Shown: positions 45,188 through 57,189, numbered from the stretch's first letter. The stretch is 64,000 nucleotides of DNA from Amoeboaphelidium protococcarum (GCA_023515745.1 JALECJ010000258.1:1430501-1494500); one strand, 5' to 3'. Translations and numbers: made by a program. The notes: generated by a model from the sequence alone, not told the origin.

Positions 45188-47938
45188 ATGAATTATAAAG
45201 TGATAAGTTTTGTATGCGTGCTTTTGATGGCTAGTCTATCGTATGCTTTTGAACAGGAGTATTAATTCACTTAGTTTGAGTATAGTCATGATCTGTTGAT
45301 AGAATATTCCACTGGAAAGGCTAGATTTGATAATGATGGTGATTTCGAGTAGATGGCAAAGAAGTAACGCGTGAATATCGATAGTAAATTGCATATCATC
45401 AGATATTCTAATGATCAGAGTAAGATTTACTCTCTGCAAATGAATGATCTGCGCGTGAATAAGAATGGAATGGAGGAGCCACATTATCCTGTTGTGTTCT
45501 CTATTGATGAGAATGGAAAGATTGCGTAATTGTATGCTGGCAAGTCTGAGCCTGAATGGATTGCCAATTTGAAGCGTGGTATTGTCTCCTCGCTGTAATC
45601 AGATTCTAGATTGGCTCAACAAGGTCATTATTCTCCTGGTTAAGATTACACCGTCATGGAATAGGATGTTACCGGGGAGAATGAGTATCGTTATGAGGTC
45701 GTCAATTCGTAGGTAGATCAGGATGAGGATAGCCAGCTGATTTATATCTAGAAAAGTCGTCATGATAACGTGTCTGATACCATTGATGGTAATGTGTCTA
45801 TTTGGTTCGCTGTAGATTCTACCGATATGTCAGTCACGTCTCTCACTGCAACATCTGATTATTAGTAAGAATTGGATGATTTGAATAGTGTCGATACCAA
45901 GGCGGAGCTGAAATTGAATCTTAAGAGAAAGCACTCTGTCAGTTTGGATCTAAAGTGTCTTGAGATCAATTGTGTTATCGACTTTATCAGGAAAAAGTAT
46001 TCAGTTCCATCTGATGTTGAATACGTCAAGATTGACATTAAACTGGCTGATTTGGGAGATGGTGAAGATCCATTTGATCATTTGAATCTCAGCGTGGACG
46101 ATGGTTCCACTATGGACTATAAAGAGAAGAGAGAGGAGGTTATTCGACTTGCCCAAGTTATCGTCAAAGATGGCCGTAATTCATCTGTGGAATTCTTTTA
46201 GCTGGTTTAATTGCTTAAAAGTGACAAGAAGTTGGCACAGCAGTGTGTTGATTTAATTGACCGCTTGGACATTTAGAATGTCATGGTGGATGTTCTTATT
46301 GCTACCGGTGTTGAAGATACGTTTAGACGCGTGAGAGACTTCATTTTGAAAGATAAGAGTATTAATAATCAGCCTCTGGTCTTGCGTGTGCTAGTAGCTC
46401 TCGGATATGTGCCAAGTCACCGTGATATGTTGGATTTCAGTCTGAAGATTGTTGAGAATCCGTAAATCACGTTGGAGATCAGAAAGACTGCCGCGCTAAG
46501 CCTTGGATCTACGGTGAGATAGATTGCCACCCAGTGGAAGATGTATCGTTATGCATGGCATTGCGTGTGGGTGCTGGAGCAGTTCTTGAAGAAGAGCACT
46601 GTGGACAGCGATAAGATTATGTACTTGCATGCTATTGGTAATGCTGGGCAGAAGCCGTCCATTCCCAAGATTGCACCATTTATCAATGACGAGAATGCCG
46701 GTGTCGTTTATGCCGCCATATTCTCACTGCGTCATATGACTGGCTACGGTAAGGATTTGCTACTCAATGCTTTCAAAAGAGTTGATCTGAGTGCTGAGTT
46801 GCGTATAATGGCTCTTGACTATGCAGCCGAACATTTGAACTTGAAGGAAATCGATGCTATTTTGACAAATAATCTGAAAGAGGAGAATCAAGTCGTGAAG
46901 GATTATGTTTGGGCAAAGTTTGGAGCTTCTTCTGCTGAATAAGTTAGTAGTAATCCTGCCTGGATCGAACTTTCCAATTAGACCGATGTTATTGGGAACG
47001 AGAAGCTGGGCACCATCTTGGGATACAAGCTCACTGTTCATAATCCTTTGCAGCCAGCTGATGAGCATAAAGTGATTTCTAATGGCGAAACCTTTGTAGA
47101 CGTGATGGCGTTTAAGAAGCGCTTTAATGCTTTGCGTGGCGTGATTAGACTTTAGGGTGATTTAATGCCGTAGAGAGACCAGTAGCCAGTGGAAGCTTTC
47201 ATGTACATTGCAATAGCTGGATCCGTCTGGGATGAGTGCATTGATTTGTTCGGGTAGGCCTGTTACAAAAATAGAATTCCATCTCAAATTACTGAAGTGG
47301 ACGAATAATCTTTGCTATAATAGGCTTAGTTCCCATTTCCAAGAAAATTCAAGTAGTGTCACGAGGTGGAGAGAGACTTGTTCAACTTCAATGTTGTGCT
47401 ATTTAGTGTGAATTTTGACGTACCTCTGATTGTGGGAATTGGGCTTAGACTAAAGCAGTAATTTGTGGCTAATGGGTACGCGTCGGCATCTGCATCGGGA
47501 TGTCTGGTGCCATTTAAAGGTTAAATGCACTTTAATCCCACGCTGTCTATTAGCGCTCTGGGAGAGGCATCTATCAATCTATTTGTCGTGAGATCTGGAG
47601 CAAGAGTGAATGCCAAAGTGGTGAACGCTGACATTAAATCTTCCATTGAAGGAAATGTTACCACGATGCAACCGTCCCTGTGCACTAATGTTGGATTCAC
47701 TTAGAAAGCAGTCGATGGTGCATTCCAGCTCTTTGTATAATTCCGTAAGATTCGCTGGTGCCAGAAGCCAAAGCGTTTACCATGTGGCTTCCCTTGGGGT
47801 CGCGAACGTGCCTGGACCAAGCGACGCCAGCTGTTTAAAGAAAAGACTAAGGAGTTTCCATAGAAGTGCGCGACTTTAAAATTTCCATGGTCACGTCTGG
47901 ATAACGATGCTGCTCCCTTGCTAACTATCTAAAACTGA
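45188..47938 (+). CDS. Microsomal triglyceride transfer protein-like (vitellogenin-N/LLTP family)
   Basis: 916 residues (human MTTP 894). The N-terminus MNYKVISFVCVLLMASLSYA is a signal peptide. An N-terminal beta barrel follows, with VVFSIDENGKIAQLYAGKSE and EWIANLKRGIVSSL, the classic vitellogenin-N string. A helical domain comes next (MVDVLIATGVEDTFRRVRDF, LRVLVALGYV, YRYAWHCVWVLEQF, MYLHAIGNAGQKPSIPKIAP and AAIFSLRHMTGYGKDLLL), then a C-terminal beta-rich region. MTTP in the ER lumen, with protein disulfide isomerase, lipidates apoB-like proteins. Size without a long vitellogenin or apoB extension favours MTTP. The presence of an LLTP member outside animals would be noteworthy if confirmed. 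Confidence 0.8.
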
Positions 47939-48771
47939 TATCTGTTTGTATTGTGACGTTTGAATAAATGAGAAATTTTGTAATTCTTAATTACTTAACG
48001 GTTTTTAGATCGATTGAGAGGTTTTATGCTTTGTATTCAGAAATGAAACTTGATCGATGATCAGTACGGATCAATGAATCATGTAGAATACAGTCAATTG
48101 TTATCTTGTGGGAACCCTGTTTTAGCTACACATCATTGAAATCCTTCACTAATGCTTTATGTTGAGTCACGTAAATCGTGAATATACAGCGAATATCAAG
48201 GAGTCTTCTGCACGTAATCAGCGATCGATGAACATCAACCTCTTAATTCGGGAAATTCTTCAAAACTATCCGAAATTAGAAAATAAAAGTATCTAGACTC
48301 ATTGATAACATATCAAATCTATTGCACAAATGATAAGCTTAAAAATGGCAAAATCCCATGGCACTGTTCACGCTAATCCATCACCTCGTTTTGTAGTGAC
48401 AGCCAGTTTGATTGGCAGACGCCCAGCAATCGTTCCTTCCGCGCCACCCCTGAAACGATCAATTTTGATTTCTGACTCACCCGGCCGGCGGTTCACAGTG
48501 AATCACTTCTATCCTTAAAAGATATCAACAGAGTAATACTCACACATCTCTATCCATCCATCCCTTTATATCTATTTATCTCTTCCTCATCCCGCTGCCA
48601 ACTCACACACCCCCGGAACTTTTGAGTAACTGTTCACCTCTTTGGTAACAAAAATTAAAAAGTGTCTGCTATAGTGAATTTGAATCTCTTTCTATCGAAC
48701 ATTCGGCAATATATCTACATACTGTGTTTACGCCTTGGATTATCCATCTGCTGAAAAAGTGTCAATTAACA
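47939..48771. other. Intergenic region upstream of the bZIP gene
   Basis: About 830 bp. A possible ~115-codon ATG frame at 48330 has a composition unlike the flanking genes (Ser/Pro/Ile runs from CATC/TATC tracts) and no match. A GC-rich palindrome CCCGGCCGGCGG is at about 48480. Most likely the promoter and long 5' UTR of the bZIP gene; for GCN4-like genes upstream ORFs would be expected. Confidence 0.35.
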
Positions 48772-50400
48772 ATGCTATCTGGAAACTACATTAACGGTGG
48801 TGGTGCTGACAATGCCTCACAACAATCGTCCCAGTCCTCCCAGTTGTAATAATAAGGGATGTAGCTGCCTACAAATCAAAGACATCCGATGTAGACTATG
48901 AATTATGGTGATGGCTCCCGCGTTATTGGCGACGGTGATGATATTGATGCCCTGACCAGTTTGATTGCTGCCGATGACAAGGCTGATCTCATTGGATTGT
49001 CCAGTGATGCTCTGTATAAACAGCTGTTGCAGTAACAGCAATAGAATGCTGGTGTTGATTTCGCCGATAGCCTTATCAGTGGTGCTGGCGGTAATCTTTA
49101 GAACCCCTTCCTGGATCCAGAGTTGGCGCTGCGAAAGCGATGCTCCACTGTGCCTAATAACGCTGCTGGTGTGGCATCACTAGCTGAGTTGTAATAACAA
49201 CAGCAGCGGCATTAGTATGGCCTCAATATGTTGGGAAGAAAGACTGGTAGTCAGTGGCTGAATGCTGTAAACATGGATCTCAACAGTAGTAGTAATCCAT
49301 TGGTAGCTCCGTCCACAATGGCTGATTAGTCATCACTGAATGGCCTTAATAACAATGGGAATGGCGGTAGTGACTTTTTGAATTCTCAATGGGCGTCCTC
49401 TCTGGCCGGTGGTATCAACGACTGGTAAAATAGTCTTACTGGGCTTGGTATTGCTAGTGGCAACGGTAACACTAGGACAATGACTGCTCCCGCAATTGAC
49501 TTCTCCGCCTTGAATAACAGTGATTTCTTTGGCTTGGACTCCAACCAGCTGCTACTTAATACCCTTAACAACTCTGGAAACTTGCAGAAGAGCAATACTA
49601 ATACTAATGTTGGTGCTGGATTGTCAGCTGCTGGTTCCCGTTTCCCTTCCTAGTCCACAATTGGTACTGAATAGTCAGTCTCGTTGAGTAGCCATCACCA
49701 TCATGATCTGGATAACCATAGTTTGTAATCCTTGGACGATCCGCATTTGAGCCTAACTGGTAATGTTGGCAATAATGGTAATGGTCACAATAGAAGAGTT
49801 AGAATTAACACAGAGACTAGTCAGCAGTCATTGGAAGATTATCACAGCTCCAAGAAGAGTGAACGCTCTGATTCGCCAAACTCTGATCTCGGCATTAAAG
49901 TTAATCTGGATCCCCGTAAGCGTGCCCGCTCAGAGCCCGGTGTTACTCTGTAGACTCTGAAGGAGCATGGTATTGACCCTAACTAGTTGGATCCGACCGT
50001 GTTGAAGCGCATTAGGAATACAGACTCTGCCCGCCGCAGTAGATAGAGGCGTCAGTAGCGCATGAATGAGATGGAGGTGCGCTTGAAAGAGTTGGAGGAG
50101 CGAGAATTGGTGTACAAGTAAATTGAGGTGGAGTGTCATCAGTTACGTGCATGGAAAGATCGTGTTGTCCAATGGCTGCAGACTATGAACATGCTGGATG
50201 ATTTTAAGGCTACTTTTGATTTTTAGTTTAGCCAATAGCAGCATAAATAGCAACAGCAGCAACTATAGTAGTAACAATAGTAGTAGCTTTAGTAATAGTT
50301 GTAGTAGTAGTCGCAGTAAATGTTCCACGCTGGTGGTGTTGATTTGCGTAATACGAATGGTAATAATAATGGTGGTAATACCTCTTAATATCGTTAATGA
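48772..50400 (+). CDS. bZIP transcription factor, GCN4/CPC1/ATF4-like
   Basis: 542 residues. The basic region begins at residue 415: RIRNTDSARRSRQRRQQRMN has the N-x7-R bZIP signature and is close to Gcn4's RNTEAARRSRARK. The leucine zipper follows (MEVRLKELEERELVYKQIEV, then CHQLRAWKDRVVQWL). The long N-terminal region is Asn/Gly/Ser/Gln-rich with acidic spots suited to activation (GDGDDIDALTSLI). The last ~60 residues are a poly-Gln tract made mainly of TAG/TAA with CAG/CAA. Such factors control amino-acid starvation responses. The target set is unknown. The gene is intronless and ends with TGA. Confidence 0.88.
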
Positions 50401-50509
50401 AGTCGACAGACATAAATTGATTGAAATATAAATGACTTTTAGTTGACTCATTTTTTACTCTTACTATTATTATAGTTCACCAACAAATACCATCAAGTAG
50501 GTAGGTGTA

Positions 50510-51406
50510 TCATTTGCGCAAGTATGATAGAGCAATTTCAGTTCCAAGCCAACTAATCGCATTCGATGGAATCGCCCTAATGACAGCAGGTAGATATCCT
50601 CGATAGAATCCTCTAAGTCCTTATTACCGATAGAGATCAGTGAATGATTTAATGAGAGAGTGGCGACGCGCAGAAGATGAAGTATCAGTCTATATTCTAG
50701 TCTTTATAGTGTCTAAAGGCATACAAAGGGTCCATTGTGTAACGCCAGCGACGGACCCAGCCATAAGCACAGCGCTCAGAGATTTATCATCTTATAACCA
50801 ACTCTAAAAGTATTATTTAGATAACTCGTATGATGCGAACCATACAAAGTATGCGGGTATGTCTCGCATCAGAGTGATTGTAGTTCCGCTGTACAGACCG
50901 GCAAGTCCACCAGTTTTATAAATGTGCCCGATCCAGTAGAAGACTGATTAGTTATTACTCTTTTATCCGGGTAGCGGTGCCTGGATGGAGGATTGCAAAG
51001 CTTAACTAGGAGCCGGAGAATTTTAAAGTAAAATCTTGACGCGTTCGCCTGGTATTATAATAGCAGCTGCCAGGAGGGCGGAGAACGTTCCGCATAACGA
51101 ATATCTCCTAATCAAATCCATGGTGCGATTACCAGTCTAAAGCTAGTCTGACAATCTGATGCCCATGTCATAGCCTAGGAATGATAGCGCACCCACTGGC
51201 AATACTCCAATGACTGGAGGCAAAAGACCAGAGTAAAGCGATCGCAGTGACATTGCCTTTATACTCTGGCCGGCCTGCATTCGAACGCGCAATGTATCCA
51301 GAGGGTGAGTGGCTAACACCGAACAAAATCCTCCAAAAGATCCAGCAATAATTCTCTATTCAGTAGTTACAGCACTTTCCTATTTTATATTTCCCTCTTC
51401 TGCCAT
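50510..51406 (-). CDS. Mitochondrial carrier (carnitine/acylcarnitine or basic-amino-acid carrier-like)
   Basis: 298 residues with the three-fold mitochondrial carrier layout. Signatures are HPLDTLRVRMQ (first repeat), IIPGERVKILLQ (second, with Pro-Gly-Glu in place of PxD), and MPLDTIKTRIQT (third). Each is followed by G-rich motifs: RSLYSGLLPPVIGVLPVGAL, GLAGLYSGTTITLMRDIPAY, GLRGFYRGYLPAVIRAIPSN. The layout and the DIPAYFVWFASYE segment resemble SLC25A20/A29 (acylcarnitine and ornithine carriers), but substrate specificity cannot be read securely. Gln of TRIQT is TAG. Confidence 0.85.
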
Positions 51407-51547
51407 ATTCAGGCACGTTCCGAAATGTATATTTACTAGATTGATTTAAAGATTAAATATTGCTGAATTCTTCTATTTCAAAAACTAGGAGTTGATCTAA
51501 ACAGATCTTCTCGGCTGAATTATCATACTGAGTGAGTAATTGCAACG

Positions 51548-53497
51548 ATGGGTTAATCTGTGAATAATACAAGAAAATATTTCATTTATTGTCTAATGAT
51601 GTTAAGTGCTTATTTGATTTGGAAGCTGCTAGTTGGAGTGTTTTGGATAGAAAATGGACATAATAATCAGACTTCTAACATTGTACCATTACCCGAAACT
51701 TTGAATGAGATTAAATGCCGGTACGGACCACTCGATGTCATTAATTAAGTAAAATCGAACAGAGCGGATTAAAGTTATCACGTCATTCATGTAAGTAAAG
51801 AAGGTCCGGAGAGTATTTTTGGTGGCATAGGCCGGGTGGTTACCGACTTGAGTTAAAGTACCGCCGCAGAAGGTATCTCTGTCAGTGTTGTCTCTCCATT
51901 CTACGCATACCTGAGGCGACAGTAAAACAGCGGCGAGAGCAAATACCTTTTGTATTACACCTTACAAGTGCCCGTCTCTGAATCTGCCGTATGTCAAGGT
52001 TTATTTTGCTTTTGGAGTCGTAATCGCCGCGGAGGTTTGAACTCTGTGCTCAACGTTCCGGTGTACATTGATACAGTTGACCATGTCATATAATACTTGA
52101 TAGGACCTCCGTAAGAATAAGACAATCAATTTTATTACGCGTTTGGTGCTGAGTCTTCTCAAGATATATACTATGCTCATCCTAAAATACCTGGCGAAGT
52201 TTAAGATTTGTATTTTAATGTCGCAGCTGCTCATCTGCTGAAATTGTTGAGTCAAAGTCGCGGCAGTAATATCATAGCTCATGTTCATGGAGCAACTAAT
52301 GCGCCAACTATTTTGTTCGCCAAGTCTCTACTTAACGCCACGATTAAGACATTGTATACTGTGCATGATTATGGTTTTGAACCGCGACATTCTCTGCGTA
52401 TGTAAAATGTTGCCTACTTTTATCATAATGATGGTAGTAAAGATGCTGCGTTGAGTCGCTATGTTCTCTCGGATAAACTATATCCCTCTGCGCTTGGTAT
52501 TAATTTGGCGGATCTTGTATCAGTAGCCTCATAGTACATGCATAGGTAACTTTTAGTTTAAGAGAGTCCATAAGATGAAGATTCTAGAAGTACTTCCTTA
52601 CCAAAATCTATCGAATTTGCTCTCATGAAACAGGAACTGTTAAGTAAGTGCTCTAAAGGTCGTGTTGTTGGAATATCAAATGGTATCGGTCATTAAATCT
52701 CTCCGTATAAGCTTAACACTTTGCCTGGACATGAGCATGCTGATAATGAAGGTGATTTGTTGATAAGGTTGTCTGCACACGTGTAAAATACATCCTATCC
52801 ATACGAATTCTCCAGTGCCAAGTAGAGAGCTAAAAATACATTACTTTCTCTACACTCTCTAGCTGTGTATGATAACTTACCATCGATTGTGGTCTTGTTC
52901 ATCGGCAGATTTTCATATGAGAAGGGTATGGAAGATGTTCGCATAATTGCAAATTATATATAGCACAATTAAGCGTCTCTTCAATGTAGAGTATTCATGG
53001 TATTAATGGGCTCCCATAATGATTATGCAGTTAAGAAATTGAAGGACAATGGTAAGGATCACGTTATATGGTTAGACAGCAGAGAGTTGCAGTAAAAATA
53101 TGGCGGACTTGCTAGAATGGCTGCAGATATAGTCATAGTCCCCTCTAGGAATGAGATATTCGGACTGGTGGCCCTTGAAGGACTCTTATTTGGATCTGCA
53201 GTTCTATCAACAGCGGTAGGTGGATTGAAAGAATTCCTGGTTGATCGTAATCAAAAGTTATCCATGACTGAGGATTTCACCTTCAATGCGTATGTCTATG
53301 ATTACCGTTCTTCTAATTCATTGGTGTCCGCTTTTAATCTAATGATTGATGATTACCTGCATGTAAATAAAGACGTAATGGAATAAAATAGGCGGCGATG
53401 GCACACATAAGCCTCCAGAATGCGCTGGAACGCAACAACAACATCACCATTGTACATGTACCTCAAAACATACTAATACATTCTAAACTCAGAGTGA
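51548..53497 (+). CDS. Membrane-anchored glycogen/starch-synthase-like glycosyltransferase (GT5/GT4)
   Basis: 649 residues. An N-terminal anchor (YFIYCLMMLSAYLIWKLLVG) makes it type II, unlike soluble glycogen synthases. The GT5-like N-domain starts at ESIFGGIGRVVTDLSQSTAA (the KxGGL-like donor motif as GGIGR), then ISVSVVSPFYAYLRRQ; HVHGATNAPTILF and LYTVHDYGF mark the middle. The C-domain has VVGISNGIG (NGI), IVVLFIGRFSYEKGMEDV (R/K donor-binding region) and the E-x7-E motif IVPSRNEIFGLVALEGLLFG. It is a GT-B retaining enzyme acting in the secretory pathway or at the membrane. The substrate is unknown. UAR codons occur at many Gln. Upstream is divergent from the carrier. Confidence 0.75.
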
Positions 53498-53532
53498 ATA
53501 ATCTATAAATAAATATAATGTACTACATGTAT

Positions 53533-54120
53533 TCACTTTACTCTATTATCAACTAAAGTCTGATATAAACTCAGCGCCCACTCAGTCCTGAATACATTGC
53601 GAGTACTCTCAAAGAACGCGTCTAGTTGTATACCATGTCGCCTTTCATACGTATCAGCCTGCATTACCATCTCCAGTTTATCTATATCGTGCACAACCAA
53701 AGACTCATTACTCTCGTGGTCCTCATACTCCTGGAAGAGGGACATGATGTTGAATGACACACCACCATCATTATCGTCATTTGACACAAGTCGCGTCAAT
53801 CTCTACATGGCACTCAGTTCCATGGCAGCCTTCTCCTGCTTACTCACATTGTCGTGTGGAGTTATATCACCCACTATGCATTCAGCTAGATCATGCACCA
53901 GACACATTTAAACGCACTTGTCTCTGTTGACACTGAACGTCGCTTTAGTTATTACGTGGACATGGTCAGTGGGCATAGTCATTGCTATAATCGCCATTCT
54001 GTGCATGTGATCAGCGATTGATTCCGCATCAACCGGTGCAATACCGTTCCTGAGCCATCCAGTGCGTCTAGTCACTTTTAAATTCTCTATATACTCACAA
54101 AACTTGATGTAATCTGCCAT
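53533..54120 (-). CDS. HD-domain 5'-deoxynucleotidase, HDDC2-like
   Basis: 195 residues. Family strings: LKVTRRTGWLRNGI (family RxGW..RGV), ESIADHMHRMAIIAMTMP with the first metal His, MCLVHDLAECIVGDITPHDN with the HD motif, then KQEKAAMELSAM, and VVHDIDKLEMVMQADTYERR with the late Asp and the family's D(K)xEMxxQAxEYE pattern. HDDC2/YGK1 proteins hydrolyse dNMPs. The protein starts right after ACGCGT (54124-54129). Intronless. Convergent with the upstream glycosyltransferase. Confidence 0.9.
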
Positions 54121-55749
54121 TTTACGCGTCCTGTTTATTGTAAATCAAGAAATTTGACAATCACACACTACATGTGAAAAAGGTAGTTTGGAAAGCAGCG
54201 TGTAAAAAAGTTTAGAAGTATTCTGAGCAAAAATATTTTTTAATTATACTACAGTAGGATGTTTCGCAAGAGACTGTCAGTGTACAAGTGAATGAGTGAG
54301 TTCATAGTACAGATGGTCAAATGACTAACCGTGAAGTGAAACGAATCGTCAATCACAAAGTGGTCGGATGTTTTGTCCACACACTCTTGCAAAGCAACGG
54401 ATGGAAGAAAATGTCAGCCGATCTTTATTCAAGGCAGCTAAAGTCTTGTCCGTCTTCCTAGAAAGTCACTTCAAACTTTGAATCGATCCTGAATTCAATC
54501 AATCTGAAACCATGCCACCCGATTTTTGTTGAAGATAATAGACCAAATCTGTTATTAGGCAACCAGGTTCAAGTGAACTGGTGTCATGAATAGATTGGAT
54601 CTTTAAAGAAGGCCTTATTATTAAAGATGCATATATAGTTATATGTATAATGCTTCATAGTATTACTTCTTGTTAATAGCTTCAACTCGGAAAGGCAGTT
54701 TAAGAGTCGTGTGGTGTAAAGGTAGAGGAATTACGCGGTAAAAGATCTAAGCGACAGCTTCATAAGCTCTAGCGTATCCCGTTAGCCGCTTATGCCGGTT
54801 GTATCTAGATCTTTGAGTCATTTGGTGTTGGATTTTCTTAGTAAAGAATGCAGTGTTGTTATGCTTGGTATGTAAACTCAATAAGAAAGAGAAGATTTGA
54901 TAAAGTAAGATCTGTGTCACTATCAATGATCAGCCTATTATATAAGGCTTTTCTAACTACCTTGTTACCCGGGTAATCAGTTTGGGTAAAATAACACAAC
55001 CCATATTATAACATTTGGGTAATAAATGAAAGAATATGCCTTCCCTCTTCTAATACGTCGGATGACCCTCAGTCAAGTCGTCGTGTTGAATCAAAAGCTG
55101 GCAGCAGTTCCTAGTCCTCTCGTGTCCCCGAACAGATTGATGGTACTCCTTCTCCTACGCGCTATGAATAGCCCTCAGATTAAACATTTGGTCAAGTTAC
55201 AGCTATGGTTTCTACTTTCTCTGCTCCTCCCGCCTGCTCTGGCGTAGCTGCAAATTCTGTCTGTTGCTGGTCGCCGTCTTGGCGCGCGTCAACTCAAGTA
55301 GCTGCTGAGTTCATTAATGTCCGTGCGCTTACGCTCTGTTGATTTTGCTGATAACTTTCTATTTAATGAAGCAGTCGAAGAAGAATCAGTATTGGAGGTG
55401 GATGCTTTGAGGATTGATCTTGGTCACATTCAATGGCACATCGGATCACGCGATAAATATGTGGTGACATTACCTTTTCGAAAGACTCACTAGACTGGTG
55501 GCGTTAAACCCTTTATTTTGGCGAAGAGTTGATGGCGTGTTTGTCTGCCTGGACTGGGCTTGCTTAGGTGCATATGGAAGAGGTTTCGCTGCATTAAAAG
55601 CATCATTCGCGACTGGTTGAGACGTTGGGACACCTGGAGCACCTTTCACTGTTGGACTTACAGTGCGTCTCAGTATTTTGTCCACTTTTAACCTTCAGGA
55701 AACTACATATTCTTATAAACTCTTGTTATTTATACTCTTTGAACACGTA
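54121..55749. other. Gene-poor stretch, probably transposon-derived
   Basis: About 1.6 kb. No intact gene is supported. From ~55030 to 55750 several medium open frames switch repeatedly (a Ser-rich SSRRVESKAGSSSQSSR frame, a VRLRSVDFADNFLFNEAVEE frame and others), a picture expected of decayed coding DNA. The left part is AT-rich with a CCCGGG palindrome near 54968 and GGGTAA repeats near 54984-55022. Confidence 0.4.
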
Positions 55750-56789
55750 ATGGAGCATTCAAAAACTTTGATCAGGTCTTAAAACATGTCATAAAGTGAC
55801 AAGGACGTGTTGGAACGGATGAGACAAGGCACGTTTACCATCAAAGCCATGTCTGATGCAGTTGGTGTCACGGTACATGCTGTGAAGAAATATTTTATAG
55901 GAAAAAGATGAATGAAAATGTCTCTAATATCAATGATACTATAAAGAAAAAGCCTTTGGACAGGATGGTCGCGTTGGCAAAGCGTATTGTCACGAGATCT
56001 CCGCGCACCTCTATTCGTAACATTAGATCCAAGATTGGTGACTAACTTAACATCTAATCACCTCCAGTAAGTACAAGCTCCATATTTCGTGGGCTGCTGA
56101 ATGTAGGATGATAAGGAGAAAGTTGTAAAACAAGCCTTTAGTGAGTAAAGTCAATTAACACCGTCGTGTTCGTAGGTGCACTCTAATCAAGGAGAAACTC
56201 AAACAGGATCCTGAATTTCTAAGCCGTATTACTGTAAGTGATGAAGTCACAGTCAGGCAGTTTGATGTTGGAAAGAAGGCATATGAATGTAGCATACATC
56301 TGTTAATACTTTAAACTCCAACTATAATCCTCAGAAGTAGCAAGGTGGTATCAATCAGCGTGATGTTTTTTGGTGCTATGTCAAACGATGGATTTGGACC
56401 CTTTGTCCCGCTTGAAGGCTCCCAAAATGCCGAGACTTATAAGAATACTGTATAAGATCATGTTTATTGCCTACCTCTAGGAGTTGGAGATGAATTACGG
56501 TCGTAGTTATATCTTTTAGTAAGACAATGCACCGTGTCACACGGCAAAGACTGTTAAAGAATGTATGGCCAACAATCACATCAACTTATTGGAAGACGAG
56601 CTTGGTGCTAAGGGGAAATGGCCTGCAGCTAGTCCGGACCTAAGTCCTATTGAGAATGCATGGGCGATTTGTAAGTAACAAAGGCAAAGCAGGTATGGAA
56701 TACCTAAATCACGTCAAGACCTTGTATAGCAGTTCCAAACTGTATGGCGTGACTTACCTTCTTCTCTTGCTGCGAACTGATATTCAATG
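55750..56789 (+). pseudogene. Degenerate Tc1/mariner transposase
   Basis: Starting at ATG 55750, an N-terminal DNA-binding part reads LERMRQGTFTIKAMSDAVGV, then in other frames VALAKRIVTRSPRTSIRNIR, the first catalytic Asp in RITVSDEVTV, the GAMSNDGFGPFVPLEG strand, YIFQQDNAPCHTAKTVKE with the second Asp, and SPDLSPIENAWAI with the third acid. These are standard Tc1/mariner landmarks. At least three frame changes (near 55910, 56110 and 56510) and internal TGA codons show that it is inactive. The QQ of QQDNAP is TAG TAA, so the element used the UAR=Gln code before decaying. No terminal inverted repeats were found by eye. Confidence 0.8.
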
Positions 56790-56901
56790 ATAGAATTGAA
56801 TAATGCATCAAATCAAAAGGCAGGCGAATCAATTATTGAATTCTATTGTAACTTGTAATATATTAAATTTTATTACAACCAGTTTACCTTGTTGAGCCGC
56901 T

Positions 56902-57189
56902 CTACGTCGTGGGTCGACAGGAACTGAACCTCCTGGTCGGCATGTTCGGGATATTCCTTTTGGCTATAGCCAATTGACAGTGATAAGAAAGCTCCTCTGC
57001 AAGAGTCAAATATTGCTGTGTTCTCGGATAAAAGTGAATTGAGTGTGTTAAATAGATTACATTATTATTATAGTTAAAGTAACTGTCCGGACGACTGGCG
57101 GACGATTTTAGAAGAGACGAGAAATTAGTATAACAGTACGCGTCACTGCGTACCTTGAGGCTAATCTGATCTTGGTTGAACTTGGCCAT
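56902..57189 (-). CDS. Unknown small protein, uncertain
   Basis: An ATG frame at 57189 (MAKFNQDQISLKVRSDAYCY) stays open past 56902 on UAR codons into antisense of the transposase, so its true end is unclear; a GTAAAC donor near 56890 might end an exon. Composition is plausible for a protein and it is divergent from the next small gene, but nothing is recognised. Confidence 0.35.
   Translation of the reverse strand: MAKFNQDQISLKVRSDAYCYTNFSSLLKSSASRPDSYFNYNNNVIYLTHSIHFYPRTQQYLTLAEELSYHCQLAIAKRNIPNMPTRRFSSCRPTT

Noticed and set aside
48330-48680. ~115-codon ATG frame upstream of the bZIP gene
   Set aside because: Low-complexity CATC/TATC-derived composition and no match; more likely 5' UTR. 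Kept only as part of the intergenic entry.
56376-56902. Long antisense frame through the mariner transposase
   Set aside because: A by-product of having a single stop codon; composition mirrors the transposase on the other strand.
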